From: Methanosarcina sp. MTP4
GTDB taxonomy: Archaea > Halobacteriota > Methanosarcinia > Methanosarcinales > Methanosarcinaceae
NCBI RefSeq assembly: GCF_000970045.1
Contig: NZ_CP009505.1
Location: 2,418,001 to 2,482,000 of the forward strand
Reading direction: 5' to 3'
DNA length: 64,000 nucleotides
Shown: positions 50,269-59,235 of the stretch, piece by piece
Layout: every line of letters begins with the position of its first letter
Position numbering within the stretch: the stretch's first letter is position 1
Notes under the pieces: generated by a model
Told to the model about the DNA's origin: nothing
What the model saw: only the letters and a program-made list of their open reading frames with translations
Databases searched by the model: none
Translations under genes and position numbers: made by a program

Positions 50269-50986
50269 GTTCTGTCCCTCCGGATTCCCGTATTTTGATC
50301 CCCTCGGGTGTAATTTCAAAGACCGACATGTCAGGAGAAATAGGGGTGCTGCGCATTTTGGAAATATTCAGGTAGCGCTCCATTTTTCCAAGGTACGCGT
50401 TTTCTTTTACAAGAAGCCGGATTGAGCCGTATGCCGTGTACTCCGCCAGTTGCTGGCTCATGTTGTATGCGGCTTCGTCCATAATCAAAAGGGTTGTGCA
50501 TCTTTTTTTTCTAAGAAGGTAGTTCATCCCGTCTAGCTGGTCCCGCAATTTTCTCGTGGAAATCCGGAGGGCGAACACCCCGACATTATCAATAACAAGG
50601 CATTCCGTGTCTTCGGGTACAAGTTCTACGAGATTGGGAAGTTCGATTTCAAAACTTTCGGGCTTGAATCCGACCCTGGTCTGCCCTATTCTTTCCGAGC
50701 GGTTTTCGAAGATCCGTTCGATGATAAGCTGCCCGCTTTCGTAGTAAGGCTTGAGATCGTGGCCCAGCAGGCTTGCCTGGTAGAGAATATCTTCGGGAGT
50801 TTCCTCCGTTGCTATCATCATACACTTCTTGCCTTCAAGGCAGGACCTGTAAAGAAAATGGATTCCGAAGATGGTTTTCCCGGAACCGGCTACCCCTGTT
50901 ATAAGGATAACCTTCTCCCCGGGATAGCCCCCGCTCAGCTTCTTATCCAGTTCATCTATACCCGTTGAAAACCTTTCCATTTTCAC
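50258..50986 (-). CDS. KaiC-like ATPase coupled to response regulator
   Basis: A 242-residue single-domain RecA/KaiC ATPase. Walker A is GVAGSGKT (res. 31-38). The TEETPEDILYQASLLGHDL region carries the KaiC catalytic Glu pair, and CLVIDNVGVFAL is Walker B. It resembles the 48498 paralogue. Its stop overlaps the start of the response regulator by 11 bases, so the two probably act together: an ATPase that reports cell energy or switches the receiver-output protein. Confidence 0.9.
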   Translation of the reverse strand: MKMERFSTGIDELDKKLSGGYPGEKVILITGVAGSGKTIFGIHFLYRSCLEGKKCMMIATEETPEDILYQASLLGHDLKPYYESGQLIIERIFENRSERIGQTRVGFKPESFEIELPNLVELVPEDTECLVIDNVGVFALRISTRKLRDQLDGMNYLLRKKRCTTLLIMDEAAYNMSQQLAEYTAYGSIRLLVKENAYLGKMERYLNISKMRSTPISPDMSVFEITPEGIKIRESGGTELVD

Positions 50987-51413
50987 CCTGACCCTTTATG
51001 CTTCTGGGCCCCCGGCCTCTGTCCGGCTTTTGCACCGGATCGAATCGGAAGTCTTTCTGTATGTAGTTGTATCCCGCTAAAACTGAGTTTAAGATTTTAG
51101 GAATACTCTATTAATTAAAAGTAAAAATGATCTTCATATTTAATATTGTTGATGTAGGTAATGTTATATCAATCATATAAATATTGTTTAATCGTTATTG
51201 TTTAATCGTAAAAGATTAATGTCCACTAGCCAAACCATATGCCACTTTGCATTTTACATTATATTGTCCGGCCATTTTTTGACTGCGGGAGGCAGAAAAT
51301 TCGGTTTTCTCCAGTTGAGAGGTTAAAGTAAACGTTTCTCTCCTGCCCGGGCATTCTTTCATTTCAAGAGAAAACTTTAATATGGGTAGTTCCTATCACT
51401 ACTGCTACATTGC
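50987..51413. promoter_or_regulatory. Promoter region of KaiC-like operon and tRNA-Arg
   Basis: No gene is seen. A relic of the AAAAGCCGG-type hairpin (GTCCGGCTTTTGCACCGG) lies at 51017-51039. A+T-rich sequence with a repeated TTGTTTAATCGT (51185 and 51199) follows. TTTAATATGGG at 51375-51385, about 30 bases before the tRNA, is the likely TATA box for tRNA-Arg. Confidence 0.45.
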
Positions 51414-51527
51414 GGGCTCGTAGGGTAGCCAGGATATCCTAATGGGCTTCGAAGTAAAGTCTTTTACGAGGTGTAAAGTCTTTTACGAAGATACCCATTG
51501 ACTCGTGTTCGAATCGCGGCGGGCCCG
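51414..51527 (+). tRNA. tRNA-Arg (anticodon TCG) with a 40-nt intron
   Basis: The acceptor is GGGCTCG/CGGGCCC with discriminator G, and the D arm reads TAGGGTAGCCAGGATATCC. The anticodon stem ATGGG/CCCAT holds CTTCGA before the intron, giving anticodon TCG (51449-51451). The T arm is TCGTG-TTCGAAT-CGCGG. The intron (51453-51492, after position 37) contains GTAAAGTCTTTTACGA twice, each copy a small hairpin; a single copy would already form the bulge-helix-bulge splicing site. CCA is not encoded. Confidence 0.93.
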
Positions 51528-51745
51528 TTAAGTATTTTTGCTTGCAGTCAGTTTTTTCCTTTACTTCACTGAAGTAAATTTTCTACCAGCTATTCAAACA
51601 TATTTTTACCAGGTAATTACGTTCCCTCCGTATTTAAGCAATTCCAAAAATTAATTGCAGTTGGGGCAATTAGTAAGTTATTCGGTAAGTCACTAAGTAA
51701 GAGGACCCGTATTATCGAAATTTACTTCCTGAAGATATCCAGGAC

Positions 51746-52228
51746 ATGAATTTGAAATTAAATAATATGGAATTTTCACATATGGATCTGAAGCAAGAGC
51801 ACTCTTTTGAGATAAAATGGATCCGGGGAAACCTGGATCTTGAGGACCCCTATTATGTCCGCCAGGAGGTCTTCATGAAAGAGCAGAATGTTCCGGAAGA
51901 AGAGGAGATGGATGCCGCAGATGCCGTTTCCTGGCATGTTGTCGTATACGAAAATTCGAAACCTGTGGCTACCGGAAGAATTTTTAAGGACTGTGAGGTG
52001 TGGTTGATAGGGCGTATCGCCGTCCTGAAAGAATACAGGGGAAAGCAGGTCGGCAAACTGGTTGTGGAAAAGCTGCTTGAAAGAGCCGTCGAGCTGCAGG
52101 CAGGAGAGGTCCATGTCCATGCCCAGACCTATGCTGCGGGTTTTTACGAAAAGTTGGGCTTTGTGGCTTACGGGGAAACTTTCATGGAATCGGATATCGA
52201 GCATATCGGTATGATAAAAAAAATGTGA
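51746..52228 (+). CDS. GNAT family N-acetyltransferase (ElaA-like)
   Basis: A 160-residue acetyltransferase. The fold reads EIKWIRGNLDLEDPYYVRQEVFMKEQNVP, an ElaA/YjcF-like start, then IGRIAVLKEYRGKQVGKLVVEKLLE (acetyl-CoA loop with RGKQVG) and QTYAAGFYEKLGFVAYGE (final Tyr and LGF). The exact start is uncertain: 51746 or the ATG at 51782, which gives MDLKQEHSF. The substrate is unknown. Confidence 0.88.
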   Translation: MNLKLNNMEFSHMDLKQEHSFEIKWIRGNLDLEDPYYVRQEVFMKEQNVPEEEEMDAADAVSWHVVVYENSKPVATGRIFKDCEVWLIGRIAVLKEYRGKQVGKLVVEKLLERAVELQAGEVHVHAQTYAAGFYEKLGFVAYGETFMESDIEHIGMIKKM

Positions 52229-52296
52229 AGCCCCTTCAATCTATCAAAATTAAATTTAACTGATACGTACTTATTCCTTAAAATTGATTCTGTATC

Positions 52297-53331
52297 ATGG
52301 GATGGTACGGCATAGATGCGGTTGACAGGGCTTTTTCCCGGACGAGGAAAGCTCTTTTTGAACCTTTTGACTTCTGGAAATGGGCGAAACTTGCGCTCAT
52401 CATATTTTTAATAGGCGGCGCAGGCTCCAATTTTGGGGGCAATTACGGAGGCTCGGGGAACAACTACCAGGCGAGTCCCGACGAATTCGAAGATATTTTC
52501 CCGGAGATCGACCCCGGGCAGATTGCCGAAGTTTCCGGGATTATTATTGCAGGAATAGTGCTGGTCTTCTTGCTGGTTCTTGTTTTTTCCTACATCTCCA
52601 GTGTCATGGAGTTCGTTTTTGTGGAGTCTCTGGTAAAAAACGAGGTACTCTTCTGGGCTTATTCCAGAAAATTCCTTGGCAAAGGGTTCAATCTCCTGCT
52701 CATAAGGTTCGGTATCGGGCTTGTTTTCCTGCTGCTCATTGGGATTGCTGCACTCCCCTTAGTCTCCAAACTGCTTGAAAATACCTCGGATTTTTCCTGG
52801 CCTGCCCTGGTAGGTGGATTTATCTGGCTTTTTGCCGTGATTACGGGGCTTGCGATCCTGGGATCGTTTATCAATTCTTTCCTTAACTTTGCAATTCCTC
52901 TCTCCATCTATCGGGAAACAGGGATTCTCTCGGCTTTCGGGCTTGCCTTTGGAAATATCAGGAAAAGCTGGAAAGAGCTACTGGTTTACTGGGTAGTCAG
53001 GTTTTTCCTCATGATCGGAATCACAATCTTTGTCGTAATTCTTTCTTTAATTCTCTTTCTGGCGTTCGGGCTGGTATTCCTGATTGTCGACGGAGTCCTG
53101 TATTTCCTCTTCTCGGCCCTGGTGTCGGGAACCATGCTCTGGGTGCTTCTGATCCCCTTTGTCCTGCTTGAACTGCTGGTGATCTTTGTGGCAATGCTTT
53201 TCCTGGGCGTGCCCTTTGGCGTTTTCACCAAGTACCATATGCTGAGTTTCCTTGAAGCCTGGTATACCGAATCGGAAATTCCGATTTTTAACGGTTTTTC
53301 CCGTTCCGAACCGGAAATCACGGGATTTTAA
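52297..53331 (+). CDS. Multi-span membrane protein (DUF7544/glpQ-membrane-domain-like)
   Basis: A 344-residue membrane protein with about seven spans. The start MGWYGIDAVDRAFSRTRKALFEPFDFWKWAKLALI is characteristic of a family found in methanogens and haloarchaea, with the Gly/Asn-rich loop (GSNFGGNYGGSGNNYQ) after span 1. The repeated pattern 'AFGLAFGNIRKSWKELLVYW' between spans resembles the membrane domain of glycerophosphodiesterase-like proteins. It has no catalytic domain. The C-terminus is cytoplasmic. Confidence 0.75.
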   Translation: MGWYGIDAVDRAFSRTRKALFEPFDFWKWAKLALIIFLIGGAGSNFGGNYGGSGNNYQASPDEFEDIFPEIDPGQIAEVSGIIIAGIVLVFLLVLVFSYISSVMEFVFVESLVKNEVLFWAYSRKFLGKGFNLLLIRFGIGLVFLLLIGIAALPLVSKLLENTSDFSWPALVGGFIWLFAVITGLAILGSFINSFLNFAIPLSIYRETGILSAFGLAFGNIRKSWKELLVYWVVRFFLMIGITIFVVILSLILFLAFGLVFLIVDGVLYFLFSALVSGTMLWVLLIPFVLLELLVIFVAMLFLGVPFGVFTKYHMLSFLEAWYTESEIPIFNGFSRSEPEITGF

Positions 53332-53487
53332 ATTTTTTAATTTCTCTTCAATTTTTTCTTTTCTGTGCTTTTTTCCCGTATCAATATTCAGAACCTTTGT
53401 TTTCACAATGTATATGGCTATTAAAATACAATTGATAATATGAAAACACCGGTTTTAAACAGAATTGATCATAGGGGGAGTTGGAAC

Positions 53488-53682
53488 ATGAAACAGGAAT
53501 TCATAGAAAAGTACTATTTGGGAAAGGAAGTTGAAATTGACGTTTGTGGGAGAAACACGTATCGTGGAATTGCTGCCGAATGTAAGGACGGGGTACTGAG
53601 CCTCAAATGGAATATAAAAGAAGAGGGCTACACACATATCGATATCGAAAGTATTGCCGCCATTTGGAAAATCCTGAAATAA
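53488..53682 (+). CDS. LSm-like small protein
   Basis: A 64-residue protein. The start at 53488 is set by GGGGGAG eight bases upstream, which cuts 16 unlikely residues from the longest frame. It reads FIEKYYLGKEVEIDVCGRNTY, then RGIAAECKDGVLSLKWNI and HIDIESIAAIWKI. This is the bent five-strand pattern of Sm/LSm folds (Gly at strand 2, 'G.a.e..dG.l.l', last strand with I.a...). It could bind RNA or be a small structural unit. Related short proteins are common in Methanosarcina. Confidence 0.7.
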   Translation: MKQEFIEKYYLGKEVEIDVCGRNTYRGIAAECKDGVLSLKWNIKEEGYTHIDIESIAAIWKILK

Positions 53683-53761
53683 AGAACATAGATGCAAAAA
53701 GCATAGGTACTCAATAACCGTGAATCCGAAAAGAATGGAATTAAACGAGGGAGTGGGAAAC

Positions 53762-54190
53762 ATGAGAAATATAGTGGAAACTGCTATTGACGCAGGAGTA
53801 TTCAAGACTCTTGTCCAGGCTGTAGAGGCTGCAGACCTGGTCAAAACTCTGAGCGAGGAGGGACCTTTTACGGTCTGTGCCCCGGATGACGAGGCTTTTT
53901 CAAAACTTCCCGGGGGAGCCCTGGACATTCTTTTAAAAGATCAAGAAAGCCTGAGACAGGTCTTGCTCTTCCATGTGGCTTCAGGGCAGGTCATGTCCCG
54001 GGATATCGTGAAAATGCAGTCTGTACAGACCCTGCAGGGCGAGGAACTCAAGATCGATATCACCCAGGGAGTCCAGATTGGAGATGCACAGGTAACCCAG
54101 CCGGATATCGAGTGTTCTAATGGTGTCATCCATGTAATTGACAGGGTATTAATCCCGAAATCAATTAAAATGCATGCTGCCCCCCGTTAA
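53762..54190 (+). CDS. Fasciclin-domain protein
   Basis: A 142-residue protein made of one FAS1 domain: IVETAIDAGVFKTLVQAVEAADLV, GPFTVCAPDDEAFSKLP, VLLFHVASGQVMSRDI, and CSNGVIHVIDRVLIP. GAGGGAGTGGGAAAC before 53762 sets the start and excludes the longer ORF. It has no signal peptide or anchor, as in many methanogen fasciclins. The usual role is adhesion or protein binding. It follows the LSm-like gene by 80 bases. Confidence 0.92.
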   Translation: MRNIVETAIDAGVFKTLVQAVEAADLVKTLSEEGPFTVCAPDDEAFSKLPGGALDILLKDQESLRQVLLFHVASGQVMSRDIVKMQSVQTLQGEELKIDITQGVQIGDAQVTQPDIECSNGVIHVIDRVLIPKSIKMHAAPR

Positions 54191-54200
54191 ACTTCTTCTT

Positions 54201-55865
54201 TCAAACTCCTTTCCTTTTTTCGATTTCAGCTTCCTGGATTTTATCAGGCAAATACTCAAAAAAAGCTCCGAGCCCGGCTGCGCATTTCAAGCTATTAAAT
54301 ACAGCCTTTACTGTCGATTTTTTAACGTAGACGCTTTCTTCTTCAAGCTTAAAGATCTCCCAGGACTTCCCTGCAAGAGAAAAGCTCTGGCAGGCTCTAA
54401 TGCAGCCTGGGGAAAGCCGGGCTTCCCCTATTTTTTTGTTTGTCCGGGAGTTCACGACTTCCACAAACCTTTCGAGAGGAATATTGGAATGGAGCGTACC
54501 CTCCTCGCCCTGGTTCATGATGAACTCCGAGGCGTAAATTTTCCGGTTTCTGGAGCTTATCAGCCCTGAAGCAAGCAGTTCTTCTATGATGCTTTTCAGG
54601 TCTTCGTAGGCACAGAAATTGTTGAATAGCCTGTACAGGTAGTCTTCATCCACGCCCCAGGGGTTTGAGAACAGGACGGAAAAAATTTGCTGGACTGCAA
54701 CGGAAAGGTCCGGGACATACACTTTATTTCCAGGGAAGTTTTCTTTTGCATGGTCCAAAAGAAGTTCGAATAAGGGCATTGATTTGCTGTCGCAGAGGAA
54801 AAAGACCCTCGCAAACCCTGTTGTTTTCCCGGCGCATTCAAAGCCCCGGGCAAATGAATGAAGGTTCCCCGGAATCCCGGCAAAGACCACGGCATCAATA
54901 TCTCCAACACTGATTCCGGCATCATGAGCAACTGATGAAATGCAGACGGCTCTTTCGGCATTTTTGAAAAAGTTCTCCACTTCTTCTTTTTCGGACCCTG
55001 AAAGTCCTTCATGGAGGACGGCCAGATGGGCGGCTGCTGTCAAAGGATCCCGGAACTTCTTCAGCAGGGTCTCGACTTCTTCGCTTTTCTCCCTGCTGCC
55101 GCAAAAAACAAGGATTTTTTTTATGTATTCCTTCCCGGCAAGCTCGAAGATCTCCTCGAATGAAGCTGCATAAGTCTCCTTTATCTCCCTCTCTTCTTCC
55201 ACCCGGATTACCTGGAAATCGTCCATGTACCGTTCCCCGACCTGTACCGCGTTTCCGACAGGGGTTGAGAGGGCGTAGACGGAAAACTTTCCTGCAATTT
55301 CCCTTAAGCGTTCCAGGAGGAGGCGGACCTGGTCTCCCCGGTATCCCCCGTCGATACCGTGGACCCCATCAAGGACCACAGCCCGTACCCTCTCCAGCCC
55401 TTCCGGATACCTGCAGAGCAGGGAGTCCAGGGCTTCGGGGGTCGTTATCAGGAAGTCAGGGGGGTTATCCGCATTTATAAAGACCCTATACGCTGTTTTT
55501 TTAGATACCCTCAGGCCAGGCCTGGCAAGCTGTTCACGGAGCCGGCCAAATATTTCATTTGCCCGCGCCCGGGTAGGGGTGAGGTAAAGCACAGCCAGCC
55601 CTTTTCTCTTTTCTTCGAGGACAGTTTCGCACAACGGAGCAAGCACAGCTTCGGAAATCCCCTCTTTTTCCGGAGCCGCGATGACCGCATTTTTTCCCTC
55701 AAACACGGTCCTAATAACCATTTTCCGGACAGGAGATAAGGGCGCAGACCGGCTAAAAAAGATGTACCAGGTCCTTTTCAGGAGCCGTTTTATATCCTGG
55801 TTTTCATCCCCTGTTTTTACCCTTCCTTCGTATACTGTTCGCTCATTTCCTTCTTTCTCACTCAT
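54201..55865 (-). CDS. Lhr/Ski2-like helicase homologue with degraded active site
   Basis: A 554-residue protein with two RecA folds and a winged-helix C-terminal part. The helicase shape is clear from motif Ia (LYLTPTRARA), motif Ib (ITTPEAL), motif III (ALSTPVGN), and VFCGSREKSEEVETLLK and VLHEGLSGSEKEEVENFF of the second fold. Catalytic motifs are lost: Walker A is AAPEKEGIS (res. 63-71) instead of APTGSGKT, motif II is LDGVHGID (Asp166-Gly-Val-His) instead of DExH, and motif VI is FECAGKT instead of QxxGRxGR. It probably no longer hydrolyses ATP and acts as a DNA- or partner-binding scaffold. It closes the cluster with two BrxD-like ATPases. Confidence 0.85.
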   Translation of the reverse strand: MSEKEGNERTVYEGRVKTGDENQDIKRLLKRTWYIFFSRSAPLSPVRKMVIRTVFEGKNAVIAAPEKEGISEAVLAPLCETVLEEKRKGLAVLYLTPTRARANEIFGRLREQLARPGLRVSKKTAYRVFINADNPPDFLITTPEALDSLLCRYPEGLERVRAVVLDGVHGIDGGYRGDQVRLLLERLREIAGKFSVYALSTPVGNAVQVGERYMDDFQVIRVEEEREIKETYAASFEEIFELAGKEYIKKILVFCGSREKSEEVETLLKKFRDPLTAAAHLAVLHEGLSGSEKEEVENFFKNAERAVCISSVAHDAGISVGDIDAVVFAGIPGNLHSFARGFECAGKTTGFARVFFLCDSKSMPLFELLLDHAKENFPGNKVYVPDLSVAVQQIFSVLFSNPWGVDEDYLYRLFNNFCAYEDLKSIIEELLASGLISSRNRKIYASEFIMNQGEEGTLHSNIPLERFVEVVNSRTNKKIGEARLSPGCIRACQSFSLAGKSWEIFKLEEESVYVKKSTVKAVFNSLKCAAGLGAFFEYLPDKIQEAEIEKRKGV

Positions 55866-55995
55866 ACTCAGGGCTTCCGGAATTATTTATAGGGCTTTTT
55901 TTGCCTTCCTTTCAGGTCTGGCTTTTTCATCTGGGCTTTTTAGGTCTGATTTTCTCCATCTAATTTTATTCCGTCTGACCTTTTGCATTTCAGAT

Positions 55996-58900
55996 TCATT
56001 TGAATCTTTCATCGGAACCGCTGTCCGGATGGTAGCGCATGAGGTCCAGCCCTTCCACCGCAGCCTTGACAAAGCTTCGGGGCCTGTCAAGCGGGAGATA
56101 GGAGTAAAGGTTTTTTTCAGACGAATAACCGTAGGCTTCGGAGTAGATTTTTTCTATGTTCCCTAGCAGGGTTTGCAGAGAAGGTTCGTCCAGGGTTTCA
56201 AGTTCTATCCGGCCCATGGAACCAAAGAGGGAGGATATTTTTGAAAATTGTTCCATGGATTCAAGCATTTCGGGCACGAATGAAAAGATAAGTTTCAGGT
56301 CCGATTCCCTCTCCCAGAGGTAAGGGATAGGCTGCTGTGTCATTTTGCTGTAGATCAGGCCGCTTTTCTTCCCCAGGTTGTCAGCGTCCGGGGTGTCGTC
56401 TATCAGGGACTCGTCTGAATTGCTTAGCAGGACAAGCCCCCTGAGGGTGTTAAGGGCCTTGTCGAACTGGTAATTCGTATACCAGTAAGGGTCAACAGTC
56501 TCGGCTTCGTCGAAAAGGATGAGGACCCCTTCCAGCCCCAGGATGTGCTTTGCAGCCCAGCTTAAGCCGTTGAGCAGGTTGGCGTAAAGGTTTGCCGCAG
56601 TCTGGTGTTTCTGGAGGACCGGGAAACCTGCAGGCCCTTCCCTCCTACCTTCGATCCATTCGAAAAGCCACTCCCGGTCCTTCCCTTCCTGCCAGGCCTC
56701 CTGCATTTTGCCAAGGTAGGGATGGCTACGGATCTTTTCTACCTCAGGACTTTCACTTTCGTTCAGGAGGGTAAGGAATGCCCTGAAATCTCCCAAAGCC
56801 CCGTTTTCCCTGAAACAGAAATTGTTTACAAAACTTTCATACAGCTGGTGCGGTTTGTGGAACGGAGTCTCCTGGGCATCGATTTCGATCCTTGCAACCC
56901 CCCAGTTTTGCCTGAGCGCCGTTTCCGAGAGCATCTCAAGGAAATGAGTCTTTCCACTTCCGTATTCCCCTATGACCTGCAGGGCTCCTCTTCCTGAATC
57001 GAGCCAGCTACAGGCTTCAAGGAATTCTTTCTCCCTGCCCACTGAATACTTTTCAACACAGGAAAGAGGTACACCTCCAAGCCTTAGTGCCTCAATTATC
57101 CTGCGGGCTGCAATTCTCGGTTTGACATCCTCTCCGGGAGCGTTTCCATTCCCGGGACCCGGGACTTCCGCTTTAAGCTCGGCAGCATTTTGTTCAATTT
57201 CCGAAGATACGATTTCAGGAGATTCAATTTCCGAAGATTCGAGTTCAGAAGATTCAATTTCCGAAGATTCGAGTTCAAGAGATTCAATTTCAGGAGATTC
57301 AATTTCAGGAGATTCAATTTCAGGAGATTCAATTTCAGGAGATTCAATTTCAGGAGATTCAATTTCAGGAGATTCAATTTCCGAAGATTCGAGTTCAAGA
57401 GATTCAATTTCAGGAGATTCAATTTCAGGAGATTCAATTTCAGGAGATTCAATTTCAGGAGATTCAATTTCAGGAGATTCAATTTCCGAAGATTCGAGTT
57501 CAGGAGATTCAATTTCAGGAGATTCGAGTTCAGAAGATTCGAGTTCAGAAGATTCGAGTTCAGAAGATTCGAGTTCAGAAGATTCGAGTTCAGAAGATTC
57601 GAGTTCAGAAGATTCGAGTTCTGGAAGTTCGTTTACCTCTCCGGTAAGTTCAGCAATTGATTTTAGAAGTGTTTCAGTGCCTATTCCAGCAGAAGTCACA
57701 GGAGTTGCAGAAACAGTAGATTTGGATGCCACATGTTCGGACTCTACAGGTTCAATTGCTGTGGGTTCAGATACTACAAGTTCAGAAACAGCAGATTCGG
57801 ATTCCACAGGTTCAGATACTACAAGTTCAGAAACAGCAGATTCGGATTCCACAGGTTCAGATACTACAAGTTCAGAAACAGCAGACTCGGATTCTACAGG
57901 TTCAGAAACAGCAGATTTGGATTCCACATATTCGGACTCTGCAGGTTCAAGTGCTGTAGGTTCAGATACTACAAGTTCAGAAACAGTAGATTCGGATTCC
58001 ACAGGTTCAGAAACTACAAGTTCAGAAACAACAGACTTGGATTCTACAAGTTCAGAAACAGCAGAATCGGATTCCACAGGTTCAGAAACAGCAGAATCGG
58101 ATTCTACAGGTTCAGAAACAGCGGGTTCAATATCTGGTTCCGTGGTTATTTCGGGAGAAGCACGACTTATTTCTTTATCTTTCTCTGTATCTTCTTCTGT
58201 GTCATCAATTTGTTCGTATTTCTGCTTTTCATCCGAAGTAATCGAATTTATGGTAGCCAGCAAATTAGAGATTCCTGTCGAATCCTTATTTATTTCCGCT
58301 TCCGAGGTTGCTGCAGGAGCTGAAGTTGCTGAAGGTTCGGTCTTTTGCGCAGGTTCTGGTACTTCCTCTGAGAAGGAAACGTTCGGAACTGGACCTTCTG
58401 GAGCCCGTTCGTCCTCTAAAGGCTCAGGGGTTTTCAGCAAATTCAGAATTTCGTCAAGAGGCGAAGATTTTTCCGGGGCAGTCACTTGCGAGTCCGTTAA
58501 ATCAGCTGTTTTTCCGGAATTCGGGGATGTCGGATTGGAGGGGACTTCCAGCTGGTTTATCAGTTCTCCATTGTGCATTACTTCCGGAAGTTCAGGGACC
58601 TTCAAAATATCCGAAATTTCTATCGGCTCCATTTTTACGGGAGCCGGGCTTTCAACCGGAGCAAGCACCTCCAATACGGCTTTTTCCTCAGCAGGCTCCT
58701 TTACCCCTTCAGGTTCGGGTTTATCCAGTTGATTTGAGACTTTCAGCAGGTCGAAGATTACGGGGACTGCCGGGGTTTGTGCTGCTTCCGGTGTTTTCTT
58801 TAAGGCGGGGGGTTTTGTCAGATCAGAGATTTTGGTAAGATCAGAGACTTCAGTCGGATCAGATGTTTTAGTCGAATCGGGGGTTTTTGCCAGATCCGGG

Positions 58901-59235
58901 GTTTCCATTGAATCCGGAAGACTGATTGAGGAAAGAGTTTTAATGTCAAGGGCAGCTCTGGGAGGAGGGCTGATTTTTTCCACCCTGCGGCCTTCGGAGG
59001 ACAGAAGACTTGTCTCCTCAGGCAGGGATAAGGGCAGGGCTTCGACTGTGTCAATTGCCTTTTCAGGGGGTTTGCTGCTTTTCAGTATCTCCTTTGCTTT
59101 CCCGGTTTCTTTTGTTTTCCTTTCGGCTTCTGCTTTTGAAGAGCCTCCAAAAATCCGGCGGCTCAATTTACTCAAAATTTCAGTGAATTTTCCAAAGATA
59201 GGGAGTCTAAGTCCTAAAAAATTTTTTCCGGCCAC
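55996..59235 (-). CDS. BrxD-like (DUF2791-type) ATPase with long repetitive N-terminus
   Basis: A 1079-residue protein. GTG 59235 has AGGTGGTGCC before it. Residues 1-40 are basic, then about 650 residues are low complexity, rich in Pro, Ser, Glu and Val, ending in a 15-residue repeat (SELVVSEPVESESAV) and about 29 pentapeptides (ELESS/EIESP). The ATPase domain starts near res. 715: GGVPLSCVEKYSVGREKEF, Walker A GEYGSGKT (756-763), ETPFHKPHQLYESFVNNF, Walker B GVLILFDEAETV, and a sensor-like IFSFVPEMLE. It is a paralogue of the 59621 protein. The acidic, repetitive arm may tether partner proteins or mark the surface of a DNA-bound complex. Confidence 0.82.
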   Translation of the reverse strand: MAGKNFLGLRLPIFGKFTEILSKLSRRIFGGSSKAEAERKTKETGKAKEILKSSKPPEKAIDTVEALPLSLPEETSLLSSEGRRVEKISPPPRAALDIKTLSSISLPDSMETPDLAKTPDSTKTSDPTEVSDLTKISDLTKPPALKKTPEAAQTPAVPVIFDLLKVSNQLDKPEPEGVKEPAEEKAVLEVLAPVESPAPVKMEPIEISDILKVPELPEVMHNGELINQLEVPSNPTSPNSGKTADLTDSQVTAPEKSSPLDEILNLLKTPEPLEDERAPEGPVPNVSFSEEVPEPAQKTEPSATSAPAATSEAEINKDSTGISNLLATINSITSDEKQKYEQIDDTEEDTEKDKEISRASPEITTEPDIEPAVSEPVESDSAVSEPVESDSAVSELVESKSVVSELVVSEPVESESTVSELVVSEPTALEPAESEYVESKSAVSEPVESESAVSELVVSEPVESESAVSELVVSEPVESESAVSELVVSEPTAIEPVESEHVASKSTVSATPVTSAGIGTETLLKSIAELTGEVNELPELESSELESSELESSELESSELESSELESSELESPEIESPELESSEIESPEIESPEIESPEIESPEIESPEIESLELESSEIESPEIESPEIESPEIESPEIESPEIESPEIESLELESSEIESSELESSEIESPEIVSSEIEQNAAELKAEVPGPGNGNAPGEDVKPRIAARRIIEALRLGGVPLSCVEKYSVGREKEFLEACSWLDSGRGALQVIGEYGSGKTHFLEMLSETALRQNWGVARIEIDAQETPFHKPHQLYESFVNNFCFRENGALGDFRAFLTLLNESESPEVEKIRSHPYLGKMQEAWQEGKDREWLFEWIEGRREGPAGFPVLQKHQTAANLYANLLNGLSWAAKHILGLEGVLILFDEAETVDPYWYTNYQFDKALNTLRGLVLLSNSDESLIDDTPDADNLGKKSGLIYSKMTQQPIPYLWERESDLKLIFSFVPEMLESMEQFSKISSLFGSMGRIELETLDEPSLQTLLGNIEKIYSEAYGYSSEKNLYSYLPLDRPRSFVKAAVEGLDLMRYHPDSGSDERFK
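57190..57630. repeat. 15-bp tandem repeat in ATPase gene
   Basis: About 29 copies of a 15-bp unit (GATTCAATTTCAGGA, GATTCGAGTTCAGAA and mixtures) encoding EIESP or ELESS on the minus strand. The two alleles of the unit alternate in blocks, suggesting repeated slippage and gene conversion. The frame is kept because the unit is a multiple of three. Confidence 0.95.
57735..58130. repeat. 45-bp tandem repeat in ATPase gene
   Basis: Degenerate copies of a 45-bp unit encoding VVSEPVESESAVSEL-like 15-mers on the minus strand, with shorter 30-bp pieces. It is separate from the 15-bp array. Confidence 0.9.

Noticed and set aside
57190-57660. Frames reading FRRFNFRRFEF or NLLKLNLLK
   Set aside because: These are further readings of the same 15-bp array with no start signal or domain.
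56972-58732. A 586-codon frame on the plus strand (SISGDSISEDSS repeats)
   Set aside because: It is the antisense of the repetitive arm of the BrxD-like ATPase. The period of 15 bp keeps all frames open by chance. The minus-strand frame continues into a clear ATPase domain, so it is the real one.
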